Below the pieces are notes generated by a model. That model was given only the letters and a program-made list of their open reading frames with translations. It searched no databases and was not told the DNA's origin. Source: Streptomyces sp. Sge12 (GTDB lineage: Bacteria > Actinomycetota > Actinomycetes > Streptomycetales > Streptomycetaceae). From it: 64,000 bases of DNA. How positions within the stretch are numbered: the first letter of the stretch is position 1; the number at the start of each line of letters is the position of its first letter. Below, one piece after another: positions 43,151 through 51,744 of this stretch. Position numbers and translations under genes: made by a program. The DNA lies in NCBI RefSeq assembly GCF_002080455.1, contig NZ_CP020555.1, forward strand, positions 2,790,001-2,854,000. Reading direction: 5' to 3'.

Positions 43151-43278
43151 TTCTTGCCCGGCGGCGGGGGCGGGGTGGAAGGCTGGGGAGACGGTCGGCT
43201 CCCGTCTGAGCTGCCTCCGCTCGGCGGCGGCGTCCACGGCTTGTCGGCCGGCTCTCCAGCGTGCTTGCCCTTGCCCAT
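43147..43278 (-). CDS. 43-residue Pro/Gly/Ser-rich peptide, possible methyltransferase substrate
   Basis: A short gene with ATG at 43278 and TGA at 43147-43149, preceded by AGATCCTGATG; the upstream site is modest. It encodes MGKGKHAGEP, then ADKPWTPPPS and GGSSDGSRPS, and ends in Pro-rich PPPPPGKK. It has no signal peptide, no Cys and a single Asp-Gly (residues 25-26). Its stop is fused to the start of the PIMT-like gene (GTGA). It may be a modified-peptide precursor or only a small accessory protein. I know no assigned function. Confidence 0.6.
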   Translation of the reverse strand: MGKGKHAGEPADKPWTPPPSGGSSDGSRPSPQPSTPPPPPGKK

Positions 43279-43333
43279 CAGGATCTCCAATCAGTTTGTT
43301 GTGCAGAATGCCCGCTCCCCGGCGGGGCGGGAG

Positions 43334-43612
43334 TCAAAGGGCGTCGGCGATCTCGCCGAGCACGAGGCGCGCGGCGATGAGGCGCGGCACGAGGTCGAGC
43401 ACGCGGGCGGCGAGGGCCTCCTCCACGTCCGCGTCGAAATGGTTGCTGCGCAGCCAGCACAGGTGTGGGTCGTGGTGGACCGCCCACGCGAAGCAGCAGA
43501 GCCGGCAGTCGGCCATGGGCCCGCCGTACATGGTCACGATCGGGACCGACAGCCCGCAGCCGGAGCACCGCACGCGCGCCCGCGCGCATTCGCCGTCGGG
43601 GTGGTCGGTCAC
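43334..43612 (-). CDS. Small Cys/His-rich hypothetical protein
   Basis: 92 residues with several Cys and His in the first half (CSGCG, CRLCC, HHDPHLC), consistent with a small zinc-binding fold, and a helical C-terminal half. The GTG start at 43612 overlaps the stop of the upstream broken gene (GTGA). It lies 55 bases before the 43-residue peptide gene on the same strand, so it belongs to the same operon. Function is unknown. Confidence 0.7.
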   Translation of the reverse strand: MTDHPDGECARARVRCSGCGLSVPIVTMYGGPMADCRLCCFAWAVHHDPHLCWLRSNHFDADVEEALAARVLDLVPRLIAARLVLGEIADAL

Positions 43613-44089
43613 GTCGCCACCTCAGGCTCGGCGAGCCGTGCCGCGCCGACGCGGACGAGCAGCCGGACGGCGGCGACGCGGCAGAAGTACGACCCGGGGC
43701 CGGGGGGCGCGGCCCAGTAGAGGGGCCGGCCGGGCGCGGACCGGTCCCGGCCCATGTCGGGCACCCCGAGGTGGGTCCCGTACCCGAGGCACTCGACCGC
43801 GTCCCGGGCTCGCCACCGCTCCGCCGTTCCCGGTTCGACGAGCGCGTAGTGGTTCCGGCCGCGCGAGTCGTGGATGACGGGCCCCTCCAGGGCCAGGGTG
43901 AGCGCGAGGGCCACGACCCGGTCCTCGCTGCTCTCGACGGCCTCGTGGACGAGGCCGTCGGGGATCCGCACGGCTTCGAAGCGCTCCGAGCGGCAGTACG
44001 GCGACACCGTGCTCCCGCCAAGCGGCATGCGCCGCCGCAGGATCGGCCAGGCTCCGCGCGTACCAGTCGGCCGTCTTCTTCCAGGACAC
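43609..44089 (-). pseudogene. Frameshifted hypothetical gene
   Basis: From GTG at 44089 (site GGGAG) the frame reads SWKKTADWYARSLADPAAAH and on to VAVLPLG, then falls into nonsense. A frame 2 bases away continues smoothly as RFEAVRIPDGLVHEAV to a normal end EPEVAT at 43609. The junction is at about 43981-43990, where GGAGCGC stands where GGAGAGCGC would restore the frame, so loss of one AG from AGAG is the simplest cause. An internal ATG at 44028 could give a shorter protein. The intact gene would make about 160 residues of unknown function, first in the peptide/methyltransferase operon. A sequencing error is possible. Confidence 0.65.
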
Positions 44090-44205
44090 GGCAGCTCCCT
44101 ACGGTCGTCAGCGGGTGAGGAGACCAGCGTAGAAATCGGAACTCGCCGCACGAAGTGACCCCCGGTACGGGTACTTTGGTGCCATTTCGCAGGCTGGAGG
44201 GTGTC

Positions 44206-45318
44206 GTGGCCACACCGGCGGATCCCACCCTGACCCCCGGTCGGGGAACCCGGCAACGCGGTCGCCGCGGCGTGGTGTCCGGCCACGTTTTCCGGTTGAT
44301 CCGGGAGCATCTGGGTCACACTCAGGAGTCCCTGTCCGAAGCCTTCGAAGTCTCCGTGGACACGGTGGCGGGCTGGGAGTCGGGGCGGCGCCCGCTGACC
44401 TCGTTGGCAGTGGGGCAGATGCTGACGCATCGCCACCGGCTCATGCGCATGGGTGCGAGCACCGCGCTGCTCCTCGCCCTGGAGAAGGCGCTGGAGGCGG
44501 ATCTCCTCCTGACGGACCTGCTCACCGACGACGGGCCGACGGGTGACAGCCCCCTGGGTACGTGGGTCCTGCAACGCGATCTCGTCGAGGTGCTGGTGTG
44601 GCCGCTGAACGGAGTGGCCCCCGAGCCGATGCGCGCCCACGCGAGCCCCGGCAGGCCACGCCGCGGACCCGCCCCCGACGGACCCGCGTTGTCGCCGGAC
44701 GACCGACGGCGGTTCTTCCGGCGCATCCGCCGGATTGCGGAGGAAGCCCGCGCGGGCCAGTTCCTGCTCCGCCGTCAGGCCCTCTACCTGGCCGGATACG
44801 ACGACGCCCCGGACACCCCCGCCTGGCTCGCGCAGCAGCAGCGGGCGGAGCGTCCGCAGGACTGGCTCACCCACTGGCTCGCCGCCCGCTCCGTGGCCGC
44901 CGTCGCCGCACGCCACGGCGACCGCGATCGCATGCGGCACTTCATCTCCACCACGCTGGACGACGAGGCGGGCGAGGCGGCCAATCTGAATTACTGGGCC
45001 TACTGGCTCGGCGAGAGTCCGCACCTCCAGCTGTCCGACGAGTTCATCGCCGCGCCGGGCACCGGGGCCTGGCACGGCCACAGGATGCTCCAGCACCTCC
45101 TGAAGGGCCTCGTGCCCGAACACGGCTTCCTCGATCTGAACATCCACACCGTGTGGGCCTTGCTCGCCGCGCGCCCCACCCTCCTGCGCGCGCCGTCCAC
45201 GGCCGGACGGACCCTCCGGGCCCGGCTGCCTGTGCTGTTGGATGGCACTGGGCTCTCACCGCGCGCACGGCGGGAGCTGGAAGGCATTCGGTACGCGATC
45301 CGCCTCGCCGAGGCATGA
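44206..45318 (+). CDS. XRE-type HTH regulator with helical C-terminal domain
   Basis: 370 residues. The N-terminal helix-turn-helix ([35 protein letters not shown]) is of the Xre/Cro class. The C-terminal 280 residues form an all-helical, TPR-like region typical of Streptomyces regulators of this size. The GTG at 44206 has GGAGG upstream; a longer frame to 44155 lacks one. It is divergent from the operon with the frameshifted gene, the 43-residue peptide and the PIMT-like enzyme (116-base spacer), so it is their probable regulator. Three copies of AGGCATG span its stop. Confidence 0.85.
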   Translation: MATPADPTLTPGRGTRQRGRRGVVSGHVFRLIREHLGHTQESLSEAFEVSVDTVAGWESGRRPLTSLAVGQMLTHRHRLMRMGASTALLLALEKALEADLLLTDLLTDDGPTGDSPLGTWVLQRDLVEVLVWPLNGVAPEPMRAHASPGRPRRGPAPDGPALSPDDRRRFFRRIRRIAEEARAGQFLLRRQALYLAGYDDAPDTPAWLAQQQRAERPQDWLTHWLAARSVAAVAARHGDRDRMRHFISTTLDDEAGEAANLNYWAYWLGESPHLQLSDEFIAAPGTGAWHGHRMLQHLLKGLVPEHGFLDLNIHTVWALLAARPTLLRAPSTAGRTLRARLPVLLDGTGLSPRARRELEGIRYAIRLAEA

Positions 45319-45331
45319 GGCATGAGGCATG
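45311..45331. repeat. Three tandem AGGCATG units at a gene junction
   Basis: A 7-base unit is repeated three times across the stop codon of the XRE gene and the space before the next ribosome binding site (AAGGAG). Slippage would alter the distance between the two genes and, in one phase, the C-terminus of the regulator. Confidence 0.75.
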
Positions 45332-45344
45332 AAGGAGAGACACA

Positions 45345-45923
45345 GTGGCTGACGACCTGTCCGCGGTGGCCGGTTTCCTCTACGAGGCGGGGACGCTCAA
45401 GCACACGCGCCGCACGGGCTGGTGGATGGCCGGCGTCAACGACCCGGAGAGCGTCGCCGAGCACTCCTGGCGTACGTCTCTCATCGCTTCGATCATCGCG
45501 AAACTGGAAGGGGCCGACCCCGCGCGGGCGGCCTTCCTCGCCGTCTGGCACGACACCCAGGAGACCCGCACCGGGGATGTGAACCACCTCGGGAAGAAGT
45601 ACGCGACCCACGCCGACCCGGTTGCGGTGACGGCGGACCAGACCACCGGCATGCCGGATCGGCTCGCATCGGCGATTCAGGAACTCGTCGCCGAGTACGA
45701 GGCCAAAGACTCGCCGGAGTCGGTCTGTGCGCGCGACGCCGACAAGCTGGAGTGCATGCTCCAGGGCATCGAGTACAGGGCTCAGGGGCACGCCGGCGCG
45801 CAGCGGTGGATCGACAACAGCAGGGCGCGCCTCACGACGGAGACCGGGCAGCGGCTGGCTGATGAGCTGCTGAGCCAGGACCCGCTCGACTGGCTGCGCA
45901 CCGTCCTCGGCGAGAAGGCCTGA
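45345..45923 (+). CDS. HD-domain hydrolase (YfbR/HDDC2-like)
   Basis: 192 residues with an HD metal-binding pattern: AEHSW at about residue 40, HDTQET at about 67-72, and a later Asp (DADKLE). The family contains 5'-deoxynucleotidases and related phosphohydrolases, so a nucleotide phosphate substrate is likely. The GTG at 45345 has AAGGAGAGA upstream. It follows the XRE gene by 26 bases and may be co-transcribed with it. A long terminator hairpin follows. Confidence 0.85.
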   Translation: MADDLSAVAGFLYEAGTLKHTRRTGWWMAGVNDPESVAEHSWRTSLIASIIAKLEGADPARAAFLAVWHDTQETRTGDVNHLGKKYATHADPVAVTADQTTGMPDRLASAIQELVAEYEAKDSPESVCARDADKLECMLQGIEYRAQGHAGAQRWIDNSRARLTTETGQRLADELLSQDPLDWLRTVLGEKA

Positions 45924-45947
45924 TACCGGACCTCTCTCGGGGGAGAA

Positions 45948-45988
45948 CGACACCGGCCCGGCCGCTCGGAGCGGTCGGGCCGGTGTCG
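45948..45988. terminator. Bidirectional terminator between the HD gene and sodN
   Basis: A 13-bp perfect stem (45948-45960 with 45976-45988) extends inward by seven more pairs with one G-T. It is placed between two convergent genes, so it probably serves both. Confidence 0.85.
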
Positions 45989-46033
45989 TGCGCTCTGACC
46001 AGCAGCGCGGGGAGTTCCCCGGGGCGCCCTGGA

Positions 46034-46429
46034 TCAGGCGGCCTTGGTCTCCCAGAAGATGCGGTCGATCTCGGCGATGAGCTCAAGAGCCTTCGCGCCG
46101 GTCGCCGGGTCGTTCGACGCCTTGGCGGCCGAGAGGGCCTTCAGGGTGTCGTTGACCAGGGTGTGCAGCTGCGGGTACTTCTCGAAGTGCGGGGGCTTGA
46201 AGTAGTCGCTCCACAGCACCGAGACGTGGTGCTTGGCGAGCTCGGCGCGCTGCTCCTTGATGGTGATGGCGCGCGCACGGAAGTCGGCGTCTTCGTTGGC
46301 CTGGTACTTCTCCTGCACGGCCTTGACGGACTCGGCCTCGATGCGGGCCTGGGCAGGGTCGTACACGCCGCACGGAAGATCGCAGTGGGCGGAGACCTTC
46401 GCCTTGGGGGCGAAGAGGCGGGAAAGCAT
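46034..46429 (-). CDS. sodN: Nickel superoxide dismutase precursor
   Basis: 131 residues: a 14-residue propeptide (MLSRLFAPKAKVSA) followed by the mature protein starting H15-C-D-L-P-C-G-V-Y. The His and two Cys of this Ni hook (mature positions 1, 2 and 6) bind nickel after the propeptide is removed. The mature chain is 117 residues, the normal size. It converts superoxide to oxygen and peroxide in the cytoplasm. The ATG at 46429 has GGAGGA upstream. It is divergent from sodX, whose protease matures it, and the spacer holds a palindrome at 46515-46526. Regulation by nickel is known for the family. Confidence 0.97.
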   Translation of the reverse strand: MLSRLFAPKAKVSAHCDLPCGVYDPAQARIEAESVKAVQEKYQANEDADFRARAITIKEQRAELAKHHVSVLWSDYFKPPHFEKYPQLHTLVNDTLKALSAAKASNDPATGAKALELIAEIDRIFWETKAA

Positions 46430-46514
46430 GGAGTGTGTCCTCCTCGTGATCGTCTTCTCAAGGGGGAGATTACTCGCTGAACAACCGGATTTCGCGGCCG
46501 CCCCCATGGGCTTA

Positions 46515-46526
46515 GGACAAAAGTCC
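46515..46526. promoter_or_regulatory. Palindrome GGAC-AAAA-GTCC between sodN and sodX
   Basis: A perfect 4-bp inverted repeat with an A/T centre. It resembles the core of the actinobacterial DosR-type box (GGGACTWWAGTCCC), which has T where the first spacer base here is A. It lies about 86 bases upstream of the sodN start. Confidence 0.35.
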
Positions 46527-46600
46527 AGGGTCGCGGCCGGACCGGTGAGCGAATGTACGGGCCCGTGCGGCAGCATGCGGGGGTGACGAGGAGGACACGC

Positions 46601-47023
46601 ATGGTGGAGATCGGGCGCCCGCGGAAGCGGTTCGAGGTGGTGGAGGTGACGGGGGCGTCGATGGTGCCCACGCTGCTGAACGGGGACCGGCTCGTGGTCC
46701 GGTACGGGGCTGCCGTCCGGCCGGGTGACGTGGTCGTGCTGCGCCACCCCTTCCAGCAGGACCTGCTGGTGGTCAAGCGGGCGGTGGAGCGGCGGCCGGG
46801 CGGCAGCTGGTGGGTGCTGGGCGACAACCCGTTCAACGAGACCGGCGACAGCACCGTCTACGGGCCGGTGCCCGGGGAGCTGGTGCTGGCGACGGCGGTG
46901 CTGCGCTTCCGGCCGCGCGAGGAGGATCAGCGTTCGCTGAGGGCCCGGCTGTCCTGGGCGGTCTCGGCGCTGCGCCCGCTGCGGGCGGACGCCTCGGCCT
47001 CCAGCCGCTTGCGGGCGCGGTAG
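46601..47023 (+). CDS. sodX: Ni-SOD maturation protease SodX
   Basis: A 140-residue serine protease of the signal peptidase I/S26 fold. The nucleophile S20 lies in GASMVPTL and the general-base K59 in LLVVKRAVE. Motif GDNPFNETGDS is also typical. It removes the SodN propeptide so that the His1 hook can bind nickel. No membrane segment is seen. The ATG at 46601 follows GAGGAGG; an earlier GTG at 46583 is possible. Its last 97 bases overlap the 3' end of the convergent CGNR gene. Confidence 0.92.
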   Translation: MVEIGRPRKRFEVVEVTGASMVPTLLNGDRLVVRYGAAVRPGDVVVLRHPFQQDLLVVKRAVERRPGGSWWVLGDNPFNETGDSTVYGPVPGELVLATAVLRFRPREEDQRSLRARLSWAVSALRPLRADASASSRLRAR

Positions 47024-47556
47024 GCGGCCACGTTCGCCCGGGTGGCGCAGCGGTCGGAGCAGTAGCGCCGGGAGCGGTTGGTGGAGGTGTCGAGGTAGGC
47101 GTTGCGGCAGGGCGCGGCCTGGCACAGGCCGAGCCGGTCGGGGCCGTGCTCGGTGAGGGCGAAGGCCAGGCCCATGGCCGCCATGGCGGCGTAGCCCGCG
47201 GAGGCGTTCGAGGGGTGTTCGGCGAGGTGGATGTGCCAGTCGGGGCGGCCGTCCTCGGCCAGGGTCTCGTGGCCGGACACCTGCGGGCTGACGGGGAACT
47301 CCATGAGCAGCGAGTTCAGCAGGTCGACCGCGAGGACCTCGTCGCCGCCGTCGGCGGCCTCGAAGACGGAGCGCAGGCGGCCGCGGACGTTGCGGAAGCG
47401 GGTGACGTCACCGTCGGTGACGCGGCGCGCCATCTGCTGACTGGCGCCGAACAGGGCGCGGACGGCGTCCACCGAGGTGAGCGAGTCCTTGTTGCGGGCC
47501 GGCTCCTCGGTGTTGACCAGGCGCACGGCGAAGTCCGAGTAATGGGCCAGTTCCAC
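46927..47556 (-). CDS. CGNR zinc-finger domain protein
   Basis: 209 residues. An ABATE-like N-terminal domain (about 1-150, beginning LAHYSDFAVRLVNTEEPAR) is followed by the CGNR zinc finger (CQAAPCRNAYLD, RRYCSDRCATRANVAAYRAR). These proteins are thought to be stress-related DNA-binding regulators; the target is unknown. The GTG at 47556 has AAGGA upstream. The 3' end overlaps sodX by 97 bases on the opposite strand. The gene is divergent from a methyltransferase gene. Confidence 0.9.
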   Translation of the reverse strand: MELAHYSDFAVRLVNTEEPARNKDSLTSVDAVRALFGASQQMARRVTDGDVTRFRNVRGRLRSVFEAADGGDEVLAVDLLNSLLMEFPVSPQVSGHETLAEDGRPDWHIHLAEHPSNASAGYAAMAAMGLAFALTEHGPDRLGLCQAAPCRNAYLDTSTNRSRRYCSDRCATRANVAAYRARKRLEAEASARSGRSAETAQDSRALSER

Positions 47557-47638
47557 TTGTAGTCCTTACGGCTGCGGATTAGTGTCTCCGGTAACGGCTG
47601 AGACGTCTTCGAGGGTATTACGTATGGAGGGGTTCGGG

Positions 47639-48412
47639 ATGGCTGATACGGCGGACAGCACGGCGAGCACGACCGACTGGCAGGCCTGGCAGGACAGCTG
47701 GGACCGGCAGCAGGAGTGGTACATGCCCGACCGCGAGGAACGGTTCCGCGTGATGCTGGACATGGTCGAGGCACTGGTGGGACCGGCCCCCCGCGTTCTG
47801 GATCTCGCATGCGGTACGGGAAGTATTACGGACCGCGTCCTCAAGCGGTTCCCGGAAGCCACCAGTACGGGCGTCGATCTCGACCCCGCCCTGTTGACCA
47901 TCGCCGAGGGCCACTTCGCCGGGGACGAGCGGGTCGCCTTCGTGACCGCCGACCTCAAGGACCCGAACTGGCGCGCCGCCCTCCCCCACGACACCTACGA
48001 CGCCGTCCTGACGGCCACCGCCCTGCACTGGCTGCCGAGCGGGGACCTGGCCGTCCTGTACGGGCAGCTCGCGCCGCTGCTGGCGCCGGGCGGGGTGTTC
48101 ATGAACGCCGACCACATGCCCGACCCGGCCACCCCGCGCATCGACGCCGCCGAGCACGCCCACCGGCACGCCGGCATGGACCGGGCCAGGGCGGCGGGGG
48201 CGGTGGACTGGCGCGAGTGGTGGGACCTGGCGGGCGCGGACCCGGCGCTGACCGAACAGGTCAAGCAGCGCTTCGAGATCTACGGGGAGCACGCGGACGG
48301 CGACACCCCCTCCGAGGCCTGGCACGCCCGGACCCTGCGTGCCGCGGGCTTCGCGGAGGCCCGTACGGTCTGGCGCTCCCCCTCGGACGCGCTGGTCCTA
48401 GGACTGAAGTAG
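47639..48412 (+). CDS. Class I SAM-dependent methyltransferase
   Basis: A 257-residue Rossmann-fold methyltransferase. Motif I VLDLACGTGSITDRVL (about residues 53-68), the acidic DLDPA after the second strand, and ALHWLP place it in the UbiE/SAM small-molecule group. No substrate can be inferred. Its start at 47639 follows GGAGGGG; another ATG 15 bases upstream is possible. A 15-bp terminator hairpin follows. Confidence 0.85.
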   Translation: MADTADSTASTTDWQAWQDSWDRQQEWYMPDREERFRVMLDMVEALVGPAPRVLDLACGTGSITDRVLKRFPEATSTGVDLDPALLTIAEGHFAGDERVAFVTADLKDPNWRAALPHDTYDAVLTATALHWLPSGDLAVLYGQLAPLLAPGGVFMNADHMPDPATPRIDAAEHAHRHAGMDRARAAGAVDWREWWDLAGADPALTEQVKQRFEIYGEHADGDTPSEAWHARTLRAAGFAEARTVWRSPSDALVLGLK

Positions 48413-48460
48413 GGACCTGGAGCAGGGTCGAGAACGGGGACCGCACGGCGGCACACGACG

Positions 48461-48493
48461 GAGGGGCGGTACGGGAATCCCGTACCGCCCCTC
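48461..48493. terminator. Bidirectional terminator between the methyltransferase and ABC genes
   Basis: A perfect 15-bp stem (48461-48475 with 48479-48493) with a 3-base loop lies between convergent genes. Confidence 0.88.
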
Positions 48494-48513
48494 GCCGTCC
48501 GCGGGTGCGTGGA

Positions 48514-49277
<764 letters not shown>

Positions 49278-49278
<1 letters not shown>

Positions 49279-50219
49279 CAGGCCACCGCCTTGCGGTTCG
49301 AGAAGCTGGACAGTTTCGCCTTGATCTTCTGCAGCGGCGTGGGCGGCAGCGAGCGCAGCGCACCCCGGGCGTAACGACGCTCCAGGTAGTACTGGCCGAC
49401 GCTGAACACGCTGGTCAGGGCGAGGTACCAGATCGAGGCGACGAAGAACATCTCCATCACCGCGAACGACGTGGACGCGATGTCCTGAGCCGCACGCAGC
49501 AGGTCGAAGTACTGCACCGCCACCACGAGCGAGGAGGTCTTGAGCATGTTGATGAACTCGTTGCCCGACGGCGGCACGATCACCCGCATGGCCTGCGGCA
49601 GGACGACCCGGCGCATGGTCTGCGTACGGGTCATGCCCAGCGCGTGCGAGGCCTCCGTCTGGCCCTCGTCGACCGACTGGATGCCGGCGCGGACGATCTC
49701 CGCCATGTACGCGCCCTCGTTGAGGCCCAGACCGAGCAGGGCCGCGAGGAAGGGCGTCATGACCTGGGTCATCTCGTCCTTGTAGAACCCGAGGTTCAGG
49801 ATCGGGAAGATCAGGGCGAGGTTGAACCAGATCAGCAGCTGCACGTACACCGGGGTGCCGCGGAAGAGCCAGATGTAGAACCAGGCGATGGTGCTGGTGA
49901 CCGGGTTCTTCGAGAGCCGCATGACCGCGAAGAGGACACCGAGCACCAGGCCCAGCGCCATCGAGGCGATGCTGATCCAGATCGTGTTGACGACACCGCG
50001 CAGGATCGTCGGGTCGAACAGCTTCTCCGGCACGGTCGCCCAGCGCACGTTGCCCTGCGAGAAGGCGACGACGAGCGCCACGACCAGGCCGATGACGACC
50101 ACGGCGCTGATCCAGCGACCGTAGTGGCGGACCGGGATGGCACGGATCGCCTCGGGGGGGACGGCCCCGGCCGGCGGGGTGTCCGCCGGGTCCGGGACCT
50201 TGTCGAGCTTGTCAGTCAC
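49278..50219 (-). CDS. Polar amino-acid ABC transporter permease
   Basis: A 313-residue membrane permease of the His/Glu/Gln/Arg family. It has about six hydrophobic segments and an EAA-type cytoplasmic loop ([29 protein letters not shown]). A hydrophilic N-terminus precedes the first segment. A single permease gene is present, so it may act as a homodimer. It lies between the solute-binding protein gene and the ATPase gene. Confidence 0.92.
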
Positions 50220-50258
50220 AGTGACTGCCCTTCAGTGTGCTGCGGTGGTACGCGGAGG

Positions 50259-51218
50259 TCAGGAACCGGCGTTGATCTTGGCCTCGGTCACGGCGCCGGA
50301 GCCCGCGTTCCACTTGTCCAGGGCGGCCTTGTACGTGCCGTCCTTGATGACCGCGTCGAGGGCTTCCTTGAGCGCGTCGCGCAGCTCGGTGTTCTTCTTG
50401 TCCACCGCGATGCCGAAGAGGCCGGCGTCGGTCGGGTTGGCGATGGCCTCGAAGTCGTTGCCGCCGCCGGCGGTCTGCGCGATGTACGCGGCGACCGGGG
50501 AGTCGTTCAGGTCGGCGGCGGCGCCACCGGCCTTCACGCGGGTCTGGGCCTCGGCATCGGTCGGGAAGGACTCGATCTTGAGCTCGCCCTTGCCGTCCGT
50601 CTTGCACTTCTCGGCCTGGGTCTTCGCGGACTCCTCGTACGTGGTGCCGCGCTGGACGGCGACCGTCTTGCCGCACAGGTCGTCGAGGGTCTTGATGCCC
50701 TGGGGGTTGCCCTTCTTGACCAGGATGCCGGTCGAGGCGGAGAAGTAGTCGACGAAGTCGACACCGGCACCGGTCTTGGCGCCCTTGTCGTCCAGGCCCT
50801 CCTGACGGGCCTTGGTGTCGGTGAGCGAGGACATGACCAGGTCGCTGCGACCCGTCTGCATGCTGCCGATCAGGGTGTCGAAAGTGCCGGACTCGAACTT
50901 GAACTGCACGCCGAGCTGCTTGCTCAGGGCCGCCGCGACGTCGGGGTCGACGCCGACGATCTTGCCGCCCTCGGTGAACTCCATCGGCGCATAGGTGGCG
51001 TCCGTGCCGACCTTGATGACACCGGCGTCCTGGATCTTCTTCGGGAGCTTGGAGAAGAGCGGGGCGCTGTTGTTCGCCGCGCCCGACGGGGTGCCGGAGG
51101 CCTTGTCGGTCTGGTCACCACAGCCGGTGAGGATCAGGGCGCCCGTAACCGCGATCGCGCCGACCGCGGCGATCCGGGACCGTGCGGCGGTCGTACGACG
51201 GGTGGTGCTAGCGGTCAT
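50259..51218 (-). CDS. Amino-acid ABC transporter solute-binding lipoprotein
   Basis: A 319-residue periplasmic-type binding protein (SBP_bac_3). It is a predicted lipoprotein: the signal ends in LILTGC with Cys33. The mature part has the two-domain pattern of polar amino-acid receptors (IKVGTDATYAPMEF, GVDPDVAAALSKQLGV). It is the first gene of a three-gene uptake operon. The ATG at 51218 has GGAGGAA upstream; the longer frame to 51329 lies in the promoter region. Ligand specificity cannot be read from sequence alone. Confidence 0.92.
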   Translation of the reverse strand: MTASTTRRTTAARSRIAAVGAIAVTGALILTGCGDQTDKASGTPSGAANNSAPLFSKLPKKIQDAGVIKVGTDATYAPMEFTEGGKIVGVDPDVAAALSKQLGVQFKFESGTFDTLIGSMQTGRSDLVMSSLTDTKARQEGLDDKGAKTGAGVDFVDYFSASTGILVKKGNPQGIKTLDDLCGKTVAVQRGTTYEESAKTQAEKCKTDGKGELKIESFPTDAEAQTRVKAGGAAADLNDSPVAAYIAQTAGGGNDFEAIANPTDAGLFGIAVDKKNTELRDALKEALDAVIKDGTYKAALDKWNAGSGAVTEAKINAGS

Positions 51219-51744
51219 GGCTTGGTTCCTCCGGCGCTGGTGGAAAAGCATCGAAAAACGGTCGGACACGCACCATCGAGTGTCGCGACCTTGTGTGATT
51301 ACGGCATCTTGCCATTCGGACTGAGACATTCAGGGTGCCCGTCAGGTCAAAATCGCATAACGGGCGGTGGGGGTAGCCCAACAGGACTGCGGGGAAGGGG
51401 GTTCCAGGCCGCAGATACTGCTGTGACCTGGTGTTTTGGCCGCAGTTTCTACGGAGCGTCTCGCCCATCGGACAGCAAGGTTTGGACTTTTCGCCAAAAG
51501 CCGGGCAAGGGACCTACAGTTGAGCGGGAATCGACTCGTCTGGGCGAGCGTTCTTCGGGTAGAACAGATCCTTACACCCCTCATCCGGGGCTCAGGGCGC
51601 GCGTGCGGCGCGCCCGCGCGTACGAACCTCCCCTTCGCGGAGACGGGCCAACCGTCGACGCGGAGTACGGACGCGGTGCCCGCCCACCCCTTAACCAGGA
51701 GTGGCCACCCTCAACGATTCAAAGGACTTAAGGGGTCACACGAA
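51219..51744. promoter_or_regulatory. Divergent promoter region ABC operon / malic enzyme
   Basis: About 525 bases without a gene. The inverted repeat CTTTTCGCCAAAAG (51487-51500) is AT-rich against the background. Open frames here have no sites or domains. The region must hold promoters for the amino-acid uptake operon and the malic enzyme gene, but I cannot assign -35/-10 pairs reliably. Confidence 0.5.

Noticed and set aside
44026..44028. ATG at 44028 as a proper start of an intact gene
   Set aside because: The upstream 20 codons in another frame continue the protein's sequence (WKKTADWYARSLADP...), so a frameshift is the better explanation; the weak site before 44028 agrees.
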